DNA from: Streptomyces nymphaeiformis
GTDB lineage: Bacteria > Actinomycetota > Actinomycetes > Streptomycetales > Streptomycetaceae
Direction of reading: 5' to 3'
Assembly (NCBI RefSeq): GCF_014203895.1
Contig: NZ_JACHJY010000002.1
Coordinates: 62,001 to 126,000, forward strand
DNA: 64,000 nt
The notes below the pieces were generated by a model, which was given only the letters and a program-made list of their open reading frames with translations, had not been told where the DNA came from and did no database searches. The position numbers and the translations under genes were made by a program. How positions within the stretch are numbered: position 1 is the first letter of the stretch; each line of letters opens with the position of its first letter. Shown in pieces: positions 44,230-56,188 of the stretch.

Positions 44230-44321
44230 GTAGTGAAAAGGGACACGGGTGAAGCCCGGCCCTGACGATCGATCCGGGCCACCTGGGAAACTGGACCACG
44301 AGCACACTGGAAGGGACAGGC

Positions 44322-44942
44322 ATGGCACGCACGTCACCGGCCGCGGCGAAGCGTGGACGGCCCCGCGACCCGGGCGCGGATGAACGCATACTCCAGGCGG
44401 TCGTGGACGAACTCGCCGAGGTCGGCATCGCCGGCTTCCGTATCAACTCCGTCGCCGCGCGTGCCAAGGTCGCCAAACGAACCCTCTACTCGCGCTGGCC
44501 CGAGCGCGAAGATCTGATCCTGGCCGGCCTGGCCACCTTGTCCGTGCGGCTCGACCCGCCGTGCACGGGCAGCCTCGAAAAGGACATACGGCTTCTCTAC
44601 GACGCCATGGCCGAGCATCTCGCCAGTCCCCGCTGGCTGATCGGAGCTCACTGCAGCTTCGAATTCCCCGACCACCCCGAGCTCTACGCGACGTTCCAGC
44701 GCGACTGCATCGACCAGCCGCTGGCCGTCATCGAGGACGTCCTCCGCGACGCCCAGGTGCGCGGTGAACTCCGCAGCGACATCGACCGCTCCGTGGCCGC
44801 GGAGACCTTCGCGGCGTCGATCGGCGGGTTCAGCACACACATCGCCCGCCTCCGCGGCATGAACACGCACGCAGTCCGTGACCGGTTCCTCGACCTGTTC
44901 CTTCATGGGCTGCGCGCAGTCGCAGACGCGGGATCAGGCTGA
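44322..44942 (+). CDS. TetR-family regulator
   Basis: 206 aa. The helix-turn-helix is at about residues 20-65 (VVDELAEVGIAGFRINSVAARAKVAKRTLYSRWPERED) and the C-terminal domain is TetR_C-like. It is divergent from the TetR gene at 43521-44153 across a gap with two palindromes. Nothing intact lies downstream for it to control locally; only an aminotransferase remnant follows. Confidence 0.87.
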   Translation: MARTSPAAAKRGRPRDPGADERILQAVVDELAEVGIAGFRINSVAARAKVAKRTLYSRWPEREDLILAGLATLSVRLDPPCTGSLEKDIRLLYDAMAEHLASPRWLIGAHCSFEFPDHPELYATFQRDCIDQPLAVIEDVLRDAQVRGELRSDIDRSVAAETFAASIGGFSTHIARLRGMNTHAVRDRFLDLFLHGLRAVADAGSG

Positions 44943-45013
44943 CCGCTCCCCTCCGCGGGATGAGGGCGTGATCGCCCTTGGGCGTCGTGATCCGTGCGTG
45001 AGTCCGGTCTACT

Positions 45014-45196
45014 GTGCAGTTCCTTCCCGCACGCCTGCGTGCCCTCGGACTCCTGGCCCGCGCGGACGACCGCGGCGACTCGGTCGTGCAGATCGCACCA
45101 CCCCTGATCGCCACCCGCGACGAACTCGACCACATCGTCGATCTGCTCGGGCAGGCCCTGACTGACGCGGACCGCCATTTCCTCCACGCCCGCTGA
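45014..45196 (+). pseudogene. C-terminal remnant of a class III aminotransferase
   Basis: 60 codons matching the very end of PLP-dependent class III aminotransferases (LRALGLLARADDRGDSVVQIAPPLIATRDELDHIVDLLGQAL). The PLP-binding body is absent. Confidence 0.65.
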
Positions 45197-45600
45197 CCAT
45201 CGAGCCACCCGGCATCGATGACCGCGTGCAGCCCGGTGGACTTCAGATCGGACAACAAGCGCGCCGCTCGGGCGGTCGCGCCGGCATCGGATGGAGTGCC
45301 ACCGGGCAGCCTGGCCTCCTCGGCGGCAGCCGCCCCGGGGCGGTGGGGCCGTTTGCCTCGTCGAAGTCGGCGATCAGCTCGTCCCGGTTGTAGCGCTCGA
45401 TCTGCCGCTGCGCGGAAACGCCACGCGTGTCGAACCACTCACGGATCGCTCGCAGGATGCCAGCGGTCAGAAGGACGGAGCCACCACTACTGGAGCCGTC
45501 GCCGGGCGGGTAGTCGGTGTCGTTGCCAGTCGTGACGCAAAGGGCATTCGGGAACGCCAAACTGCGCGATTCTCGGCTGCGTGGTGCCCCAGCTGCCCTT
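45197..45600 (-). pseudogene. unidentified frameshifted coding remnant
   Basis: Minus-strand pieces in two frames look coding: ILRAIREWFDTRGVSAQRQIERYNRDELIADFDEANG, then after a frame change GATARAARLLSDLKSTGLHAVIDAGWLDG. No family was recognised. It ends against copy B of the dispersed repeat. Confidence 0.35.
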
Positions 45601-45609
45601 CGGACGTGG

Positions 45610-45920
45610 GTCAGAGGTCGCACGTAGCGCCCTTCATGCACATGATGCACATTGATCTTGTGTCCGTTTCGCGGCCCGCACGCCGCTGACCTGTGGTTTT
45701 CTTCGACATGTTTTGTGTGGACCTGTTTTTTGTGACGCACCATGTCGAGTGCATCGCGATCCTTGAGCCTGCTGAAAAGGGCCGCTGACCTGGCGTTTCT
45801 CTGAGTGTGCGTGATGGGCGTTACGTGTGTTAGGTGTGATATTTTGACGCATATTCGACGCACGTGACGCACGTTGACGCACGGACTGCGCGATTCCTGA
45901 GGGGCCGTCATGCGTGAGGG
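45610..45920. repeat. dispersed repeat, copy B (most complete)
   Basis: The left arm (45610-45720) matches copy D at 53.5 kb: TCGCACGTAGCGCCC, then ATGCACATTGATCTTG, then a GCCGCTGACCTG region. The right arm (45720-45920) matches copy A at 26.6 kb and partly copy C at 57.9 kb. TGACGCACG-type iterons occur at about 45845, 45856, 45865 and 45875. The two arms also resemble each other in inverted orientation. Confidence 0.78.
45687..45788 (+). pseudogene. 3' tail of a RumA/TrmA-like methyltransferase (copy B)
   Basis: The plus-strand frame ends VDLFFVTHHVECIAILEPAEKGR with TGA at 45786-45788. The last 15 residues are nearly identical to copy A at 26677. The same frame upstream (VVFFDMFCVDLFF) resembles AVLFDLLLPLH in copy D. 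Confidence 0.55.
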
Positions 45921-46135
45921 GTGACTGTCGGGCGCGCGGCCTTCCGAGGTCATCGGCTTGAATGGGCCGTCAGCGAGTTGGGCGAGTGTGACCGGGCACA
46001 CTCCCCGCGCACCGGGCCTTCCATGTCGGCACGGGCCAGACCGTCCGTCCGAGGCGCAGGCTTTGGCCGTATGCCTTCGTCGAGGCTAGGGTGTGCCGCC
46101 GTACTCGGCGGATCGCTCCCCTGGGGAAGGTGGGA
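45921..46135. promoter_or_regulatory. promoter region of the sigma-AbfB gene
   Basis: No gene. A TTGGCC-N18-TAGGGT pair about 45-75 bp before the start could be a housekeeping promoter. I found no sequence clearly shared with the xylanase promoter. Confidence 0.25.
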
Positions 46136-47716
46136 ATGGGGCTCATTGATGCAGACCACGTGGGGCTGGTCGTCGCGGCGCAGGCTGGTGACGATCGGGC
46201 GCGCGAGGAGCTGATCGCCGCGTACCTGCCGTTGGTCTACAACATCGTCGGGCGAGCGCTGAGCGGACATGCCGACGTCGACGACGTCGTCCAGGAGACC
46301 CTGCTGCGCGTGGTGCGTGACCTACCCGCCCTGCGTGCCCCGGAGAGTTTCCGGTCCTGGCTGGTGTCGATCACGCTCCGCCAGATCAACACCCACTGGC
46401 ATCGGCAGCACGCCCTCGCCGACCGGACCACGGTCATCGACGAGGCACGCCGGATACCGGACGCCGGCGCCGAGCCCGTGGACGTGACGATCCTGCGGCT
46501 GCACGTGTCGGACGAGCGGCGCCGGGTCGTCGAGGCCGGCCGGTGGCTCGACCCGGACCACCGGGTGCTGCTGTCCCTGTGGTGGCAGGAATGCGCCGGC
46601 CTGCTCAGCCGGGAGGACATGGCCGCCGCGACGGGGCTCACGGTCGCGCACGTCGGAGTGCGCCTGCAACGCATGCGCGAGCAGCTGGAAGTGTGCCGGA
46701 CGATCGTCGCCGCGTTGGAGGCCGACCCGCGCTGTCCGCAGCTGGACGGGACCGTCGTCGGCTGGGACGGTGACCGTGCATCGGTGTGGCGCAAGCGGAT
46801 CGCGCGGCACACCCGTGACTGCCCGGTCTGCACGGGGACGTCGACGGAACGGGTGCCGGCCGAACTGCTGCCGCTCAGCCTCACGACGCTGACCGTCCCG
46901 GCCGCACTGGTCGCCGCGCTGGCCGCCAAGGGCCTGCTGTCGGGTACGGCGGCGAGTGCTGCCGGCCTCGTCGGGGCCCCCGTCGCCGTCGGCACGGCGA
47001 CGGGGGGAGGCGGTCTGCACGGCGCTCTTGCCGGCAAGCTCCAGGCGGTGACCGCTCATCCGCTGGTGAGCCTCGCGACCGGTGCGGTGCTCCTCGCCGG
47101 GACCGCCACCTACGCGACCTGGCCCGAACCGGCGCCCCGAGTTCCCGGCGCCACCGCCGCTCCCACGGTCGGCACCCCCACGCCCCTTCCCTCGCGCACC
47201 GCCACCTCCGCCGGACCGTCCCCGGCGAGTCCGTCCCCGGTGAGCCGGCCCTCGGTCGGCCCGTCCGCCGTCCCGGGCACCGTTGCGCTGGGCGCACGAT
47301 CGCTGGAGTCCGCGGACAGTCCCGGCCTGTTCGTCACCTACAAGGGCGACTTCGCCTCCCTCGGCGGCGTGACCGCGTCCAGCGGCGCGCAGGCACGTCA
47401 GCGGGTCACCTTCACGGTCGTCGGGGGACTGGCCGACATGCGGTGCGTCACCTTCCGCGCCGCAGACGGCCGGTATCTCCGTCACAGCTACCTGCGGCTG
47501 CGGCTGAGCACCGACGACGGCAGCGCACTGTTCCGTGAGGACGCCACCTTCTGTCCCCGTCCCGGGGCGGTCGCCGGGTCCGTGACCCTGCACGCGCACA
47601 ACTATCCGGGATCGGTCCTCCGCCACCGCGACGGCGGTATCTGGCTCGACGGCTCCGACGGCACGCGGACCTTCGCCGGCCAGGCTTCCTTCATCGTGCG
47701 CAGCCCCGGGGCCTGA
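46136..47716 (+). CDS. ECF-type sigma factor fused to anti-sigma motif, membrane helices and extracellular AbfB domain
   Basis: 526 aa. Residues about 15-90 are sigma region 2 (DVDDVVQETLLRVVRDLPALRAPESFRSWL) and 130-190 region 4 (LSREDMAAATGLTVAHVGVRLQRM). Around 219-230, RHTRDCPVC gives H-x3-C-x2-C, the zinc anti-sigma motif. Hydrophobic segments lie at about 245-265, 270-290 and 308-330. A Pro/Ser/Thr linker (335-380) leads to a C-terminal AbfB beta-trefoil (381-526; ARSLESADSPGLFVTYKG, FRAADGRYLRHSYLRL, YPGSVLRHRDGGIWLD). AbfB binds arabinofuranose-containing hemicellulose. So this looks like a surface sensor and transcription factor in one chain. It lies upstream of xylanase and xyloglucanase genes, which it probably controls. 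The start ATG follows GGGGAAGG. Confidence 0.85.
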   Translation: MGLIDADHVGLVVAAQAGDDRAREELIAAYLPLVYNIVGRALSGHADVDDVVQETLLRVVRDLPALRAPESFRSWLVSITLRQINTHWHRQHALADRTTVIDEARRIPDAGAEPVDVTILRLHVSDERRRVVEAGRWLDPDHRVLLSLWWQECAGLLSREDMAAATGLTVAHVGVRLQRMREQLEVCRTIVAALEADPRCPQLDGTVVGWDGDRASVWRKRIARHTRDCPVCTGTSTERVPAELLPLSLTTLTVPAALVAALAAKGLLSGTAASAAGLVGAPVAVGTATGGGGLHGALAGKLQAVTAHPLVSLATGAVLLAGTATYATWPEPAPRVPGATAAPTVGTPTPLPSRTATSAGPSPASPSPVSRPSVGPSAVPGTVALGARSLESADSPGLFVTYKGDFASLGGVTASSGAQARQRVTFTVVGGLADMRCVTFRAADGRYLRHSYLRLRLSTDDGSALFREDATFCPRPGAVAGSVTLHAHNYPGSVLRHRDGGIWLDGSDGTRTFAGQASFIVRSPGA

Positions 47717-50444
<2,728 letters not shown>

Positions 50445-50483
50445 CCTGCCCGATCCACGGTTACACAAGGAGAAACACCCCCC

Positions 50484-53108
50484 ATGAACAACCCCGCCAA
50501 CGCCGGACGCCGCGGACGTCACCGCCGTCGCAGGACCGCCACCGCCCTGCTGCTCGGTGTGCCCGCCACCGTCGTGCCGTACCTCCTGTTCGTGCAGGAC
50601 GACTCGCAGGCCGCGACGGTCGACGACAGCGCTTACTACAAGCTGGTCTCGGTACGCAGCGGCAAGGTGCTGGACGTCAACGCCTTCTCCACCGCCGACG
50701 GCACCCGTATCCAGCAGTGGACTGATCAGAACACGGCCAACCAGCAGTGGAGGCTGCGCTCCACCGGCGACGGCTACTACGAGCTGGTGAACCGCAACAG
50801 CGGCAAAGTGCTCGGCATAGCGGGCGATTCGACCGCGCAGGCGGCTGCCGCCGAGCAGCAGACCGACAGCTCCTCCGCCTCCCAGGAGTGGCGGATCGAC
50901 GAGGTGAGCGGTTCCGGCGCCGTCACCTTCACCTCCCGCAGGAGCGGCCAGGTCCTGGACGTCTCCGGAGGCTCCACGGCCGACGGCGCGGCGGTCATCC
51001 AGTACGGCGGCCATGGCAGCACCAACCAGCAGTGGAAGCTGGTGAAGACGGCCGAGGCCCCGGCCACCGGGACCGGACCGTACGCGTGGAAGAACGCCCA
51101 GGTGGTGGGCGGGGGTTACGTCACCGGGCTGGTGTTCAACCCCCGGGAGAAGGGGCTGCTGTACGCGCGTACCGACATGGGCGGCGCCTACCGTTGGGAC
51201 GCCGCGGCCGAGCAGTGGATCCCGCTGACCGACTGGCTCGGCGAGAAGGACTGGAACCTGCTGGGCATCGACGCGCTGGCCACCGACCCCGTCGACGCCA
51301 ACCGGCTCTACCTCGCGACCGGCACCTACACCAACGACTGGGCCGGCAACGGCGCGATCCTGCGCTCCACCGACCGTGGTCGCACCTTCCAGCGCACCGC
51401 TCTGCCGTTCAAACTGGGCGGCAACGAGGACGGCCGCGGGGCGGGCGAACGTCTGGTGATCGACCCCTCCGACAACGGCACCCTGCTGCTGGGCACCCGC
51501 AAGAACGGCCTGTGGCGCAGCACCGACCACGGTGTGACATGGAGTCAGGTCTCTTCGTTCCCCGTCAAGGACGGGGCGAGCAGCGGCGCGGGCATCTCCT
51601 TCGTGACGTACGGCCCGGCCGGCAGCAAGACGGTCTATGTCGGCGTCGCCGACAAGTCCACCTCCCTGTACCGCTCCACCGACGGCGGCAGCACCTGGCA
51701 GGCCGTCTCCGGGCAGCCCACCGGCCAGATGCCGCAGCACGGCGTGCTCTCCGGTGACGGCTCGCTGTACCTGACGTACACCGACAACCTCGGGCCCAAC
51801 GGCGTGACGGGGGGTTCGGTGTGGAAGTACACGCCGGCCGGCGGGGCGTGGAAGAACATCTCGCCGTCCCAGGGCGGTTACGGGTTCTCCGGCCTGGCCG
51901 TCGACCCGCGGCAGCCGTCCACGGTCATGGTGACCACCCTCGACCGCTGGTGGCCCGAGGACGAGATCTACCGGAGCACCGACGGCGGCACGACCTGGAA
52001 GGCGCTGGCGGACAAGTCGGTGCGGGACGCCTCGGGTGCTCCGTACGTCGGCACCCACACCGGTCACTGGATGACCGCCCTGGCCATCGACCCCTTCGCC
52101 TCCGGGCACGTGCTGTACGGCACCGGCAACGGCATCTGGCGCAGCAAGGACGCCGACGCCACCGACAACGGCGGAACCAGCCATTGGACCGTGGGGGCGC
52201 GTGGCCTTGAGGAGACCGCGCTGATGGACGCGATCGCCCCGCCCGGCGGTGCCACCGTCATCACCGCCATGGGTGACCAGGGCGGCTTCCGCCACGACGA
52301 CCTGACCAAGGTGCCCGCAGGGCGGCTGAGCAACCCGATGATGGCCAACAGCACCGACATCGACTTCGCCCAGTCCAACCCCTCGGTGATGGTCCGTGTC
52401 GGCCATGGCGGCGCGCAGGACGGTGCCTACTCCACCGACGGCGGCACCAGCTGGACCGGCTTCAGGTCGGAGCCGGTGGCCGGCGCCCAGGACGGTCGCG
52501 CCGCGCTCGCGGCGGACGGCTCCACCATCGTCTGGACCCAGGCCGGCCAGGCCCCGTACCGCTCGACCGACAAGGGAGCGAGCTGGTCGAGGGTCAGCGG
52601 CCTGGGCACCGACGCCGTGGTGGTCGCCGACCGCTCCTCGGCCAGGACCTTCTACTCCCTGTCCGGCGGCACGCTCCACGCCAGCACCGACGGCGGCGCG
52701 ACCTTCACCGCCCGGGCCACCGACCTGCCCGACGGCCGGCTCACGGCCGTCCCCGGCATCGCCGGGGACCTGTGGATCGCCGGCCATGACAAGGGGCTGC
52801 TGCACTCCACCGACGGCGGCCGCACCTTCACCACGCTCAGCACGGTGAAGTCCACCTCCGCCCTCGGCTTCGGCAAGGCCGCACCCGGCGCCTCCTACCA
52901 GGCCCTTTACCTGATCGGCACCGTCAAGGACGTCACCGGCGTCTTCCGCTCCACCGACAAGGGCGCCACCTGGCTCCGCGTCAACGACGACGCCCACCAG
53001 TGGGGCAGCATCGGCGGCGTCGGCGTCATCACCGGCGACCCCGACACCTTCGGCCGCGTGTACGTCGGCACCAACGGCCGCGGCCTCCAGTACGGCGACC
53101 CCTCCTGA
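50484..53108 (+). CDS. secreted GH74 xyloglucanase with N-terminal ricin-type CBM
   Basis: 874 aa. The N-terminal signal is Arg-rich then hydrophobic (TATALLLGVPATVVPYLLF), ending near SQA-AT. Residues about 48-190 are a ricin-B-like domain with three QxW-type repeats (NQQW, SQEW, NQQW). Residues about 195-870 are a GH74 double beta-propeller with BNR/Asp-box repeats (S-T-D-x-G-x-T-W). Likely catalytic residues are Asp231 (YARTDMGG) and Asp536 (ALAIDPF). It cleaves the xyloglucan backbone outside the cell. It starts 40 bp after the xylanase gene behind AAGGAG, so it is probably co-transcribed. Confidence 0.92.
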   Translation: MNNPANAGRRGRHRRRRTATALLLGVPATVVPYLLFVQDDSQAATVDDSAYYKLVSVRSGKVLDVNAFSTADGTRIQQWTDQNTANQQWRLRSTGDGYYELVNRNSGKVLGIAGDSTAQAAAAEQQTDSSSASQEWRIDEVSGSGAVTFTSRRSGQVLDVSGGSTADGAAVIQYGGHGSTNQQWKLVKTAEAPATGTGPYAWKNAQVVGGGYVTGLVFNPREKGLLYARTDMGGAYRWDAAAEQWIPLTDWLGEKDWNLLGIDALATDPVDANRLYLATGTYTNDWAGNGAILRSTDRGRTFQRTALPFKLGGNEDGRGAGERLVIDPSDNGTLLLGTRKNGLWRSTDHGVTWSQVSSFPVKDGASSGAGISFVTYGPAGSKTVYVGVADKSTSLYRSTDGGSTWQAVSGQPTGQMPQHGVLSGDGSLYLTYTDNLGPNGVTGGSVWKYTPAGGAWKNISPSQGGYGFSGLAVDPRQPSTVMVTTLDRWWPEDEIYRSTDGGTTWKALADKSVRDASGAPYVGTHTGHWMTALAIDPFASGHVLYGTGNGIWRSKDADATDNGGTSHWTVGARGLEETALMDAIAPPGGATVITAMGDQGGFRHDDLTKVPAGRLSNPMMANSTDIDFAQSNPSVMVRVGHGGAQDGAYSTDGGTSWTGFRSEPVAGAQDGRAALAADGSTIVWTQAGQAPYRSTDKGASWSRVSGLGTDAVVVADRSSARTFYSLSGGTLHASTDGGATFTARATDLPDGRLTAVPGIAGDLWIAGHDKGLLHSTDGGRTFTTLSTVKSTSALGFGKAAPGASYQALYLIGTVKDVTGVFRSTDKGATWLRVNDDAHQWGSIGGVGVITGDPDTFGRVYVGTNGRGLQYGDPS

Positions 53109-53168
53109 CCCCGACACCGGATGCACTCACGTTCGACGTCTGAGCTGAGGCGCGATCACTGACAGGCT

Positions 53169-53210
53169 GCCGCCCTCCTGGCCGATGGGACATCTCGGCC
53201 GGAGGGCGGC
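53169..53210 (+). terminator. strong terminator after the GH74 gene
   Basis: GCCGCCCTCC-T-GGCCGA (53169-53185) pairs with TCGGCCGGAGGGCGGC (53195-53210), a 16-bp stem with one bulged base, followed by TTTCC. It ends the polysaccharide operon. Confidence 0.8.
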
Positions 53211-53501
53211 TTTCCGCTGTAGAGCGGCCCGTGGGCGGCGGTTGCGGAGCGGCGGCCTGGGTCTTTCGCGGGCGTGACCCGCGGGGAGGGCAGGTGCCGT
53301 GCGCCAGCCAGTGCTGGCCGGCGCCCGTCAGGACGACGCTTCAGTGCCCGCCCTTCCGGGAGACCGTGGTCAGGTCCTGGTCCTGCAGCGCCTGACACGT
53401 GGTCTTGCAGGAGGTGGACTCCCGTACGCCCGCAGGGCACCCTGCTCCCACCCGCTGCAACACCGCGAGCCGCCGCTCATTGACCTGCCGCTCCGTCGTG
53501 C
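53211..53501. other. 291-bp region without a supported gene
   Basis: Frames on both strands lack recognisable similarity. It precedes copy D of the dispersed repeat. Confidence 0.4.
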
Positions 53502-53612
53502 GTCGGAGATCGCACGTAGCGCCCATCGTGCGCGTAATGCACATTGATCTTGCGTCTGTTTCGCGTCTCGCGAGCCGCTGGCCTGCGGTTCTCTTTGACC
53601 TGCTTTTGCCTC
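53502..53612. repeat. dispersed repeat, copy D (left arm only)
   Basis: GATCGCACGTAGCGCCCATC, then ATGCACATTGATCTTGCGTC and CCGCTGGCCTGCGGTTCTC match the left arm of copy B almost base for base without gaps. It ends exactly where the truncated LLM monooxygenase begins. Confidence 0.72.
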
Positions 53613-53615
53613 TAC

Positions 53616-54074
53616 ATGTCTGCGATGACGGAGAACGGGCTGACCACCTGGGTCGGCGTCGACGGCACCCCGCAGTCGGTCGTGCGTACGGCGAAGTACG
53701 GGTTCCCGCTGATGATCGCCATTACAGGGGGCAGCCCGACCCGCTTCGCCCCGTACGTCGACCTGTACGGGCGCGCCGCCGAGCAGTTCGGCACCACGGC
53801 CCACCCCGTCGGCATGCACTCGCCCGGCTTCGTCGCCGACACCGACGAGCAGGCCCGTGAACTGCGCTGGCCCCGCTACAAGGTCATGCGCGACCGCATC
53901 GGCGCGCCCGAGACGGTCGCCCGCAAGATGGCCGCCGCCATCAAGGGCCTCGGCGTCGGCCGCTTCGACATGATCTACGGCTCCGGCGCGATGCCGGTCA
54001 GCGCCCGGCTGCGCGCCGTGGAGCTGTACGGCACCAAGGCCGTGCCGATGGTCCGCGACATCCTCGCGGGCTGA
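53616..54074 (+). pseudogene. LLM-class flavin monooxygenase remnant
   Basis: It keeps only the C-terminal half of a luciferase-like monooxygenase (LTTWVGVDGTPQSVVRTAKYGFPLMIAITGG, then [12 protein letters not shown] and the end PMVRDILAG). The N-terminal flavin-binding part is missing. There is also an internal gap: VMRDRIG runs directly into APETVARKM, where I expect about 25-30 further residues in full-length family members. A short ATG-initiated product is possible but unlikely to be active. Confidence 0.7.
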
Positions 54075-54109
54075 CCCGAGGGACGTACCGAGGAACGGAG
54101 GGAGCGGAC

Positions 54110-54766
54110 ATGGACTTCAGCGACGTACGGACGCTCGGCATCATCGGCGCGGGAAAGGTCGGGACGGTGCTGGCGCGGCTCGCGCTCGGTGCCGGCCATC
54201 GGGTGCTGATCGCCGGTTCGGGCGACCCGGAGAAGATCGCGCTCACGGTCGAGGTGCTGACGCCGGGCGCGGTGTCGGTCACGGTCGATCAGGCCGTGGC
54301 CGGGGCGGATGCCGTCGTGCTCGCACTGCCGCTCGGCAAGTACCGCACGCTGCCGGTGGACGCGTTGCGCGGCAAGCTGGTGATTGACGCGATGAACTAC
54401 TGGTGGGAGACGGACGGTGTCCGGGACGACCTCAGTGATCCCGCCGTCTCCTCCAGCGAGACCGTGCAGCGGTTTCTGACCGGTTCACGGGTGGTCAAGG
54501 CGTTCAATCACATGGGCTACCACGATCTGGAGGACGGGGCCCGGCCGTCGGGCGCGGCGGGGCGCAGGGCGATAGCCATCGCCGGAGACGATACCGAGGA
54601 CATCGCGGCGGTCGGGCACCTTGTCGATGACCTCGGCTTCGATCCTGTCGTGGTGGGATCGCTGGCCGACGGTGTACGGCTGCAGCCCGGCACCGAGCTC
54701 TTCGGCGCCAACGTCGACGCCGAGGGGCTGTGGGCGATGCTCGACCGGCCAGCAGCCGCAGCCTGA
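54110..54766 (+). CDS. F420-dependent NADP reductase-like protein
   Basis: 218 aa Rossmann protein with the N-terminal NAD(P) motif [21 protein letters not shown] and the NPD-like blocks [21 protein letters not shown] and [13 protein letters not shown]. This matches NADPH:F420 reductase-like proteins, which pass hydride between NADPH and F420. It lies 35 bp after an LLM monooxygenase remnant, a family that often uses F420 or FMN, so the pair may once have worked together. Confidence 0.8.
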   Translation: MDFSDVRTLGIIGAGKVGTVLARLALGAGHRVLIAGSGDPEKIALTVEVLTPGAVSVTVDQAVAGADAVVLALPLGKYRTLPVDALRGKLVIDAMNYWWETDGVRDDLSDPAVSSSETVQRFLTGSRVVKAFNHMGYHDLEDGARPSGAAGRRAIAIAGDDTEDIAAVGHLVDDLGFDPVVVGSLADGVRLQPGTELFGANVDAEGLWAMLDRPAAAA

Positions 54767-54932
54767 TGTGCAGCTGTCGCGGCGACCTCTTCCGCTGGCT
54801 CCTGACGAGGTGCGGCGGCACTGGACGGCGTCGTCCGAGGCGGCGGCGCGTGTTCGCCCCCGCGCCGCTGCTGCGCAGCGCCCTGCGAGCAGGCCGACGG
54901 GGCGGCTACTTGCGGGGCGCCACTCCATTTCG

Positions 54933-55349
54933 TCAGGCGGTCATCGCATCGCGGACGAGCGCGGTGTCCACGAACTGTTCGAAGCGGACGATGAGTCCGC
55001 CGCGGACGGTGAAGTGGTGGGCGACGCGTACGTCGATGGGCTTGCCGGTGGCTTTGTTGGTCGCGGTGTAGCGGGCGAGGACGACGACGTTCTCGCCGTC
55101 CACGACGTACGTGTCGTCGTGGGCGGTCCAGTCGTCCCAGTCGGCGCCGAGCTTCTCCATCACGTTCGCGGTGACGCCCTCGGGCGTGCGGTACGTCCCG
55201 GCCAGCGGGAAGCCGGCCATCTCCGTCCACTCCACGTCCGGGGCGAGCGTGGCCCGCAGTGCCTGAAGGTCACCGGCCGCCGAGGCCAGGTACTGGCGGC
55301 GTACGACATCGGCGGGGGAGGCGGCGAAGTCGGTGTTCTCGTACGGCAT
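54933..55349 (-). CDS. SnoaL-like (NTF2-fold) protein
   Basis: 138 aa. An NTF2/SnoaL-like fold is shown by VVRRQYLASAAGDLQALRATLAPDVEWTEMAGFPLAGTY and the end HFTVRGGLIVRFEQFVDTALV. The family includes small isomerases and cyclases as well as binding proteins; no catalytic assignment is possible. Last gene of a DsbA-MBL-SnoaL unit, 5 bp after the MBL gene. Confidence 0.82.
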   Translation of the reverse strand: MPYENTDFAASPADVVRRQYLASAAGDLQALRATLAPDVEWTEMAGFPLAGTYRTPEGVTANVMEKLGADWDDWTAHDDTYVVDGENVVVLARYTATNKATGKPIDVRVAHHFTVRGGLIVRFEQFVDTALVRDAMTA

Positions 55350-55354
55350 TTCGG

Positions 55355-56161
55355 TCAGCCCCACTTCATCTCGCCCTTGGCGACCTTGGCCCCGATCTGC
55401 GCGGCGATGAGCATGCCGTAGTCCGGGTAGCGGGTCACCAGGGCCTCCGTCAGCGCGGCGCCGTCCGCGGCCTTGGCCAGTTCGTCCTCGAAGGCGAGCA
55501 GGTAGTCGCGGGTGGCGGTGATGGCGGAGGCATCGGCCGGAGCGCCGGGCAGCCGGTGGCCGGGCACGACCAGCGCGGGCTTGAGGGTGGCCATCTCGTC
55601 GAGCAGCTTCAGCCATGCCGAGCGATCTTCGGGGGTGGGTGTGTCGGCGACCCAGACGTGTTCCTGCTGGAAGAGGAGGACGCCGCCGAGCAGGGCCCGC
55701 TGCTCGGGCTGCCACAGGTAGTGGCGGTCGGGCAGTTCGGCCGGGCCGCCCTTGAGGTCGAAGCGGTGGCCTTCCAGGGTGAGGCTGCCGGTGAGCGGGG
55801 CGAGGTCGACCAGGCGGGTGGGCAGGTTCGGGCCGAGCGCCTCCCACGCCTTGAGCTTGCCCTCGTAGGAGTCCTTGATGTGCTCGATGACGAGCGGGGT
55901 CGCCACGAAGGCCGCCTCGGGGAAGGCGTCGGCGATGACTTCGGCGCCGAAGTAGAAGTCGGGGTCGGCGTGGCTGATGAACACCGTGGTCAGCGTCTTG
56001 CCCGAGTCGAGGATCTCGGCGACCAGGCGGTGCCCGTCGGCGCGGGTGAAGGCGGCGTCGACCAGGAGCGCCTCGTGCTCGCCGGTGACGAGGGTGGCGG
56101 TCTTGTTCTTCGACCCGGCGGGGAAGTCCAGGTCGAGGATCTTGAAGGAGAGCGTGCTCAT
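55355..56161 (-). CDS. MBL-fold metallo-hydrolase
   Basis: 268 aa. The metallo-beta-lactamase fold has the motif ISHADPDFYFG, where the usual H-x-H-x-D-H is altered to H-A-D-P-D-F, keeping His and two Asp. Later ligand regions are WVADTPTPEDR and VVPGHRLPG. This variant is seen in Vmh-like proteins of actinobacteria; zinc binding may be partial. It lies between the DsbA and SnoaL genes. Confidence 0.82.
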   Translation of the reverse strand: MSTLSFKILDLDFPAGSKNKTATLVTGEHEALLVDAAFTRADGHRLVAEILDSGKTLTTVFISHADPDFYFGAEVIADAFPEAAFVATPLVIEHIKDSYEGKLKAWEALGPNLPTRLVDLAPLTGSLTLEGHRFDLKGGPAELPDRHYLWQPEQRALLGGVLLFQQEHVWVADTPTPEDRSAWLKLLDEMATLKPALVVPGHRLPGAPADASAITATRDYLLAFEDELAKAADGAALTEALVTRYPDYGMLIAAQIGAKVAKGEMKWG

Positions 56162-56188
56162 GGGGGGGGCTCCGTAAGGGGTGGGGGG

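Noticed and set aside
26606..45920. Repeat copies A and B as attL/attR of an integrated element
   Set aside because: The copies differ at many positions and by small gaps, and no integrase or excisionase lies between them. An old duplication is more likely.
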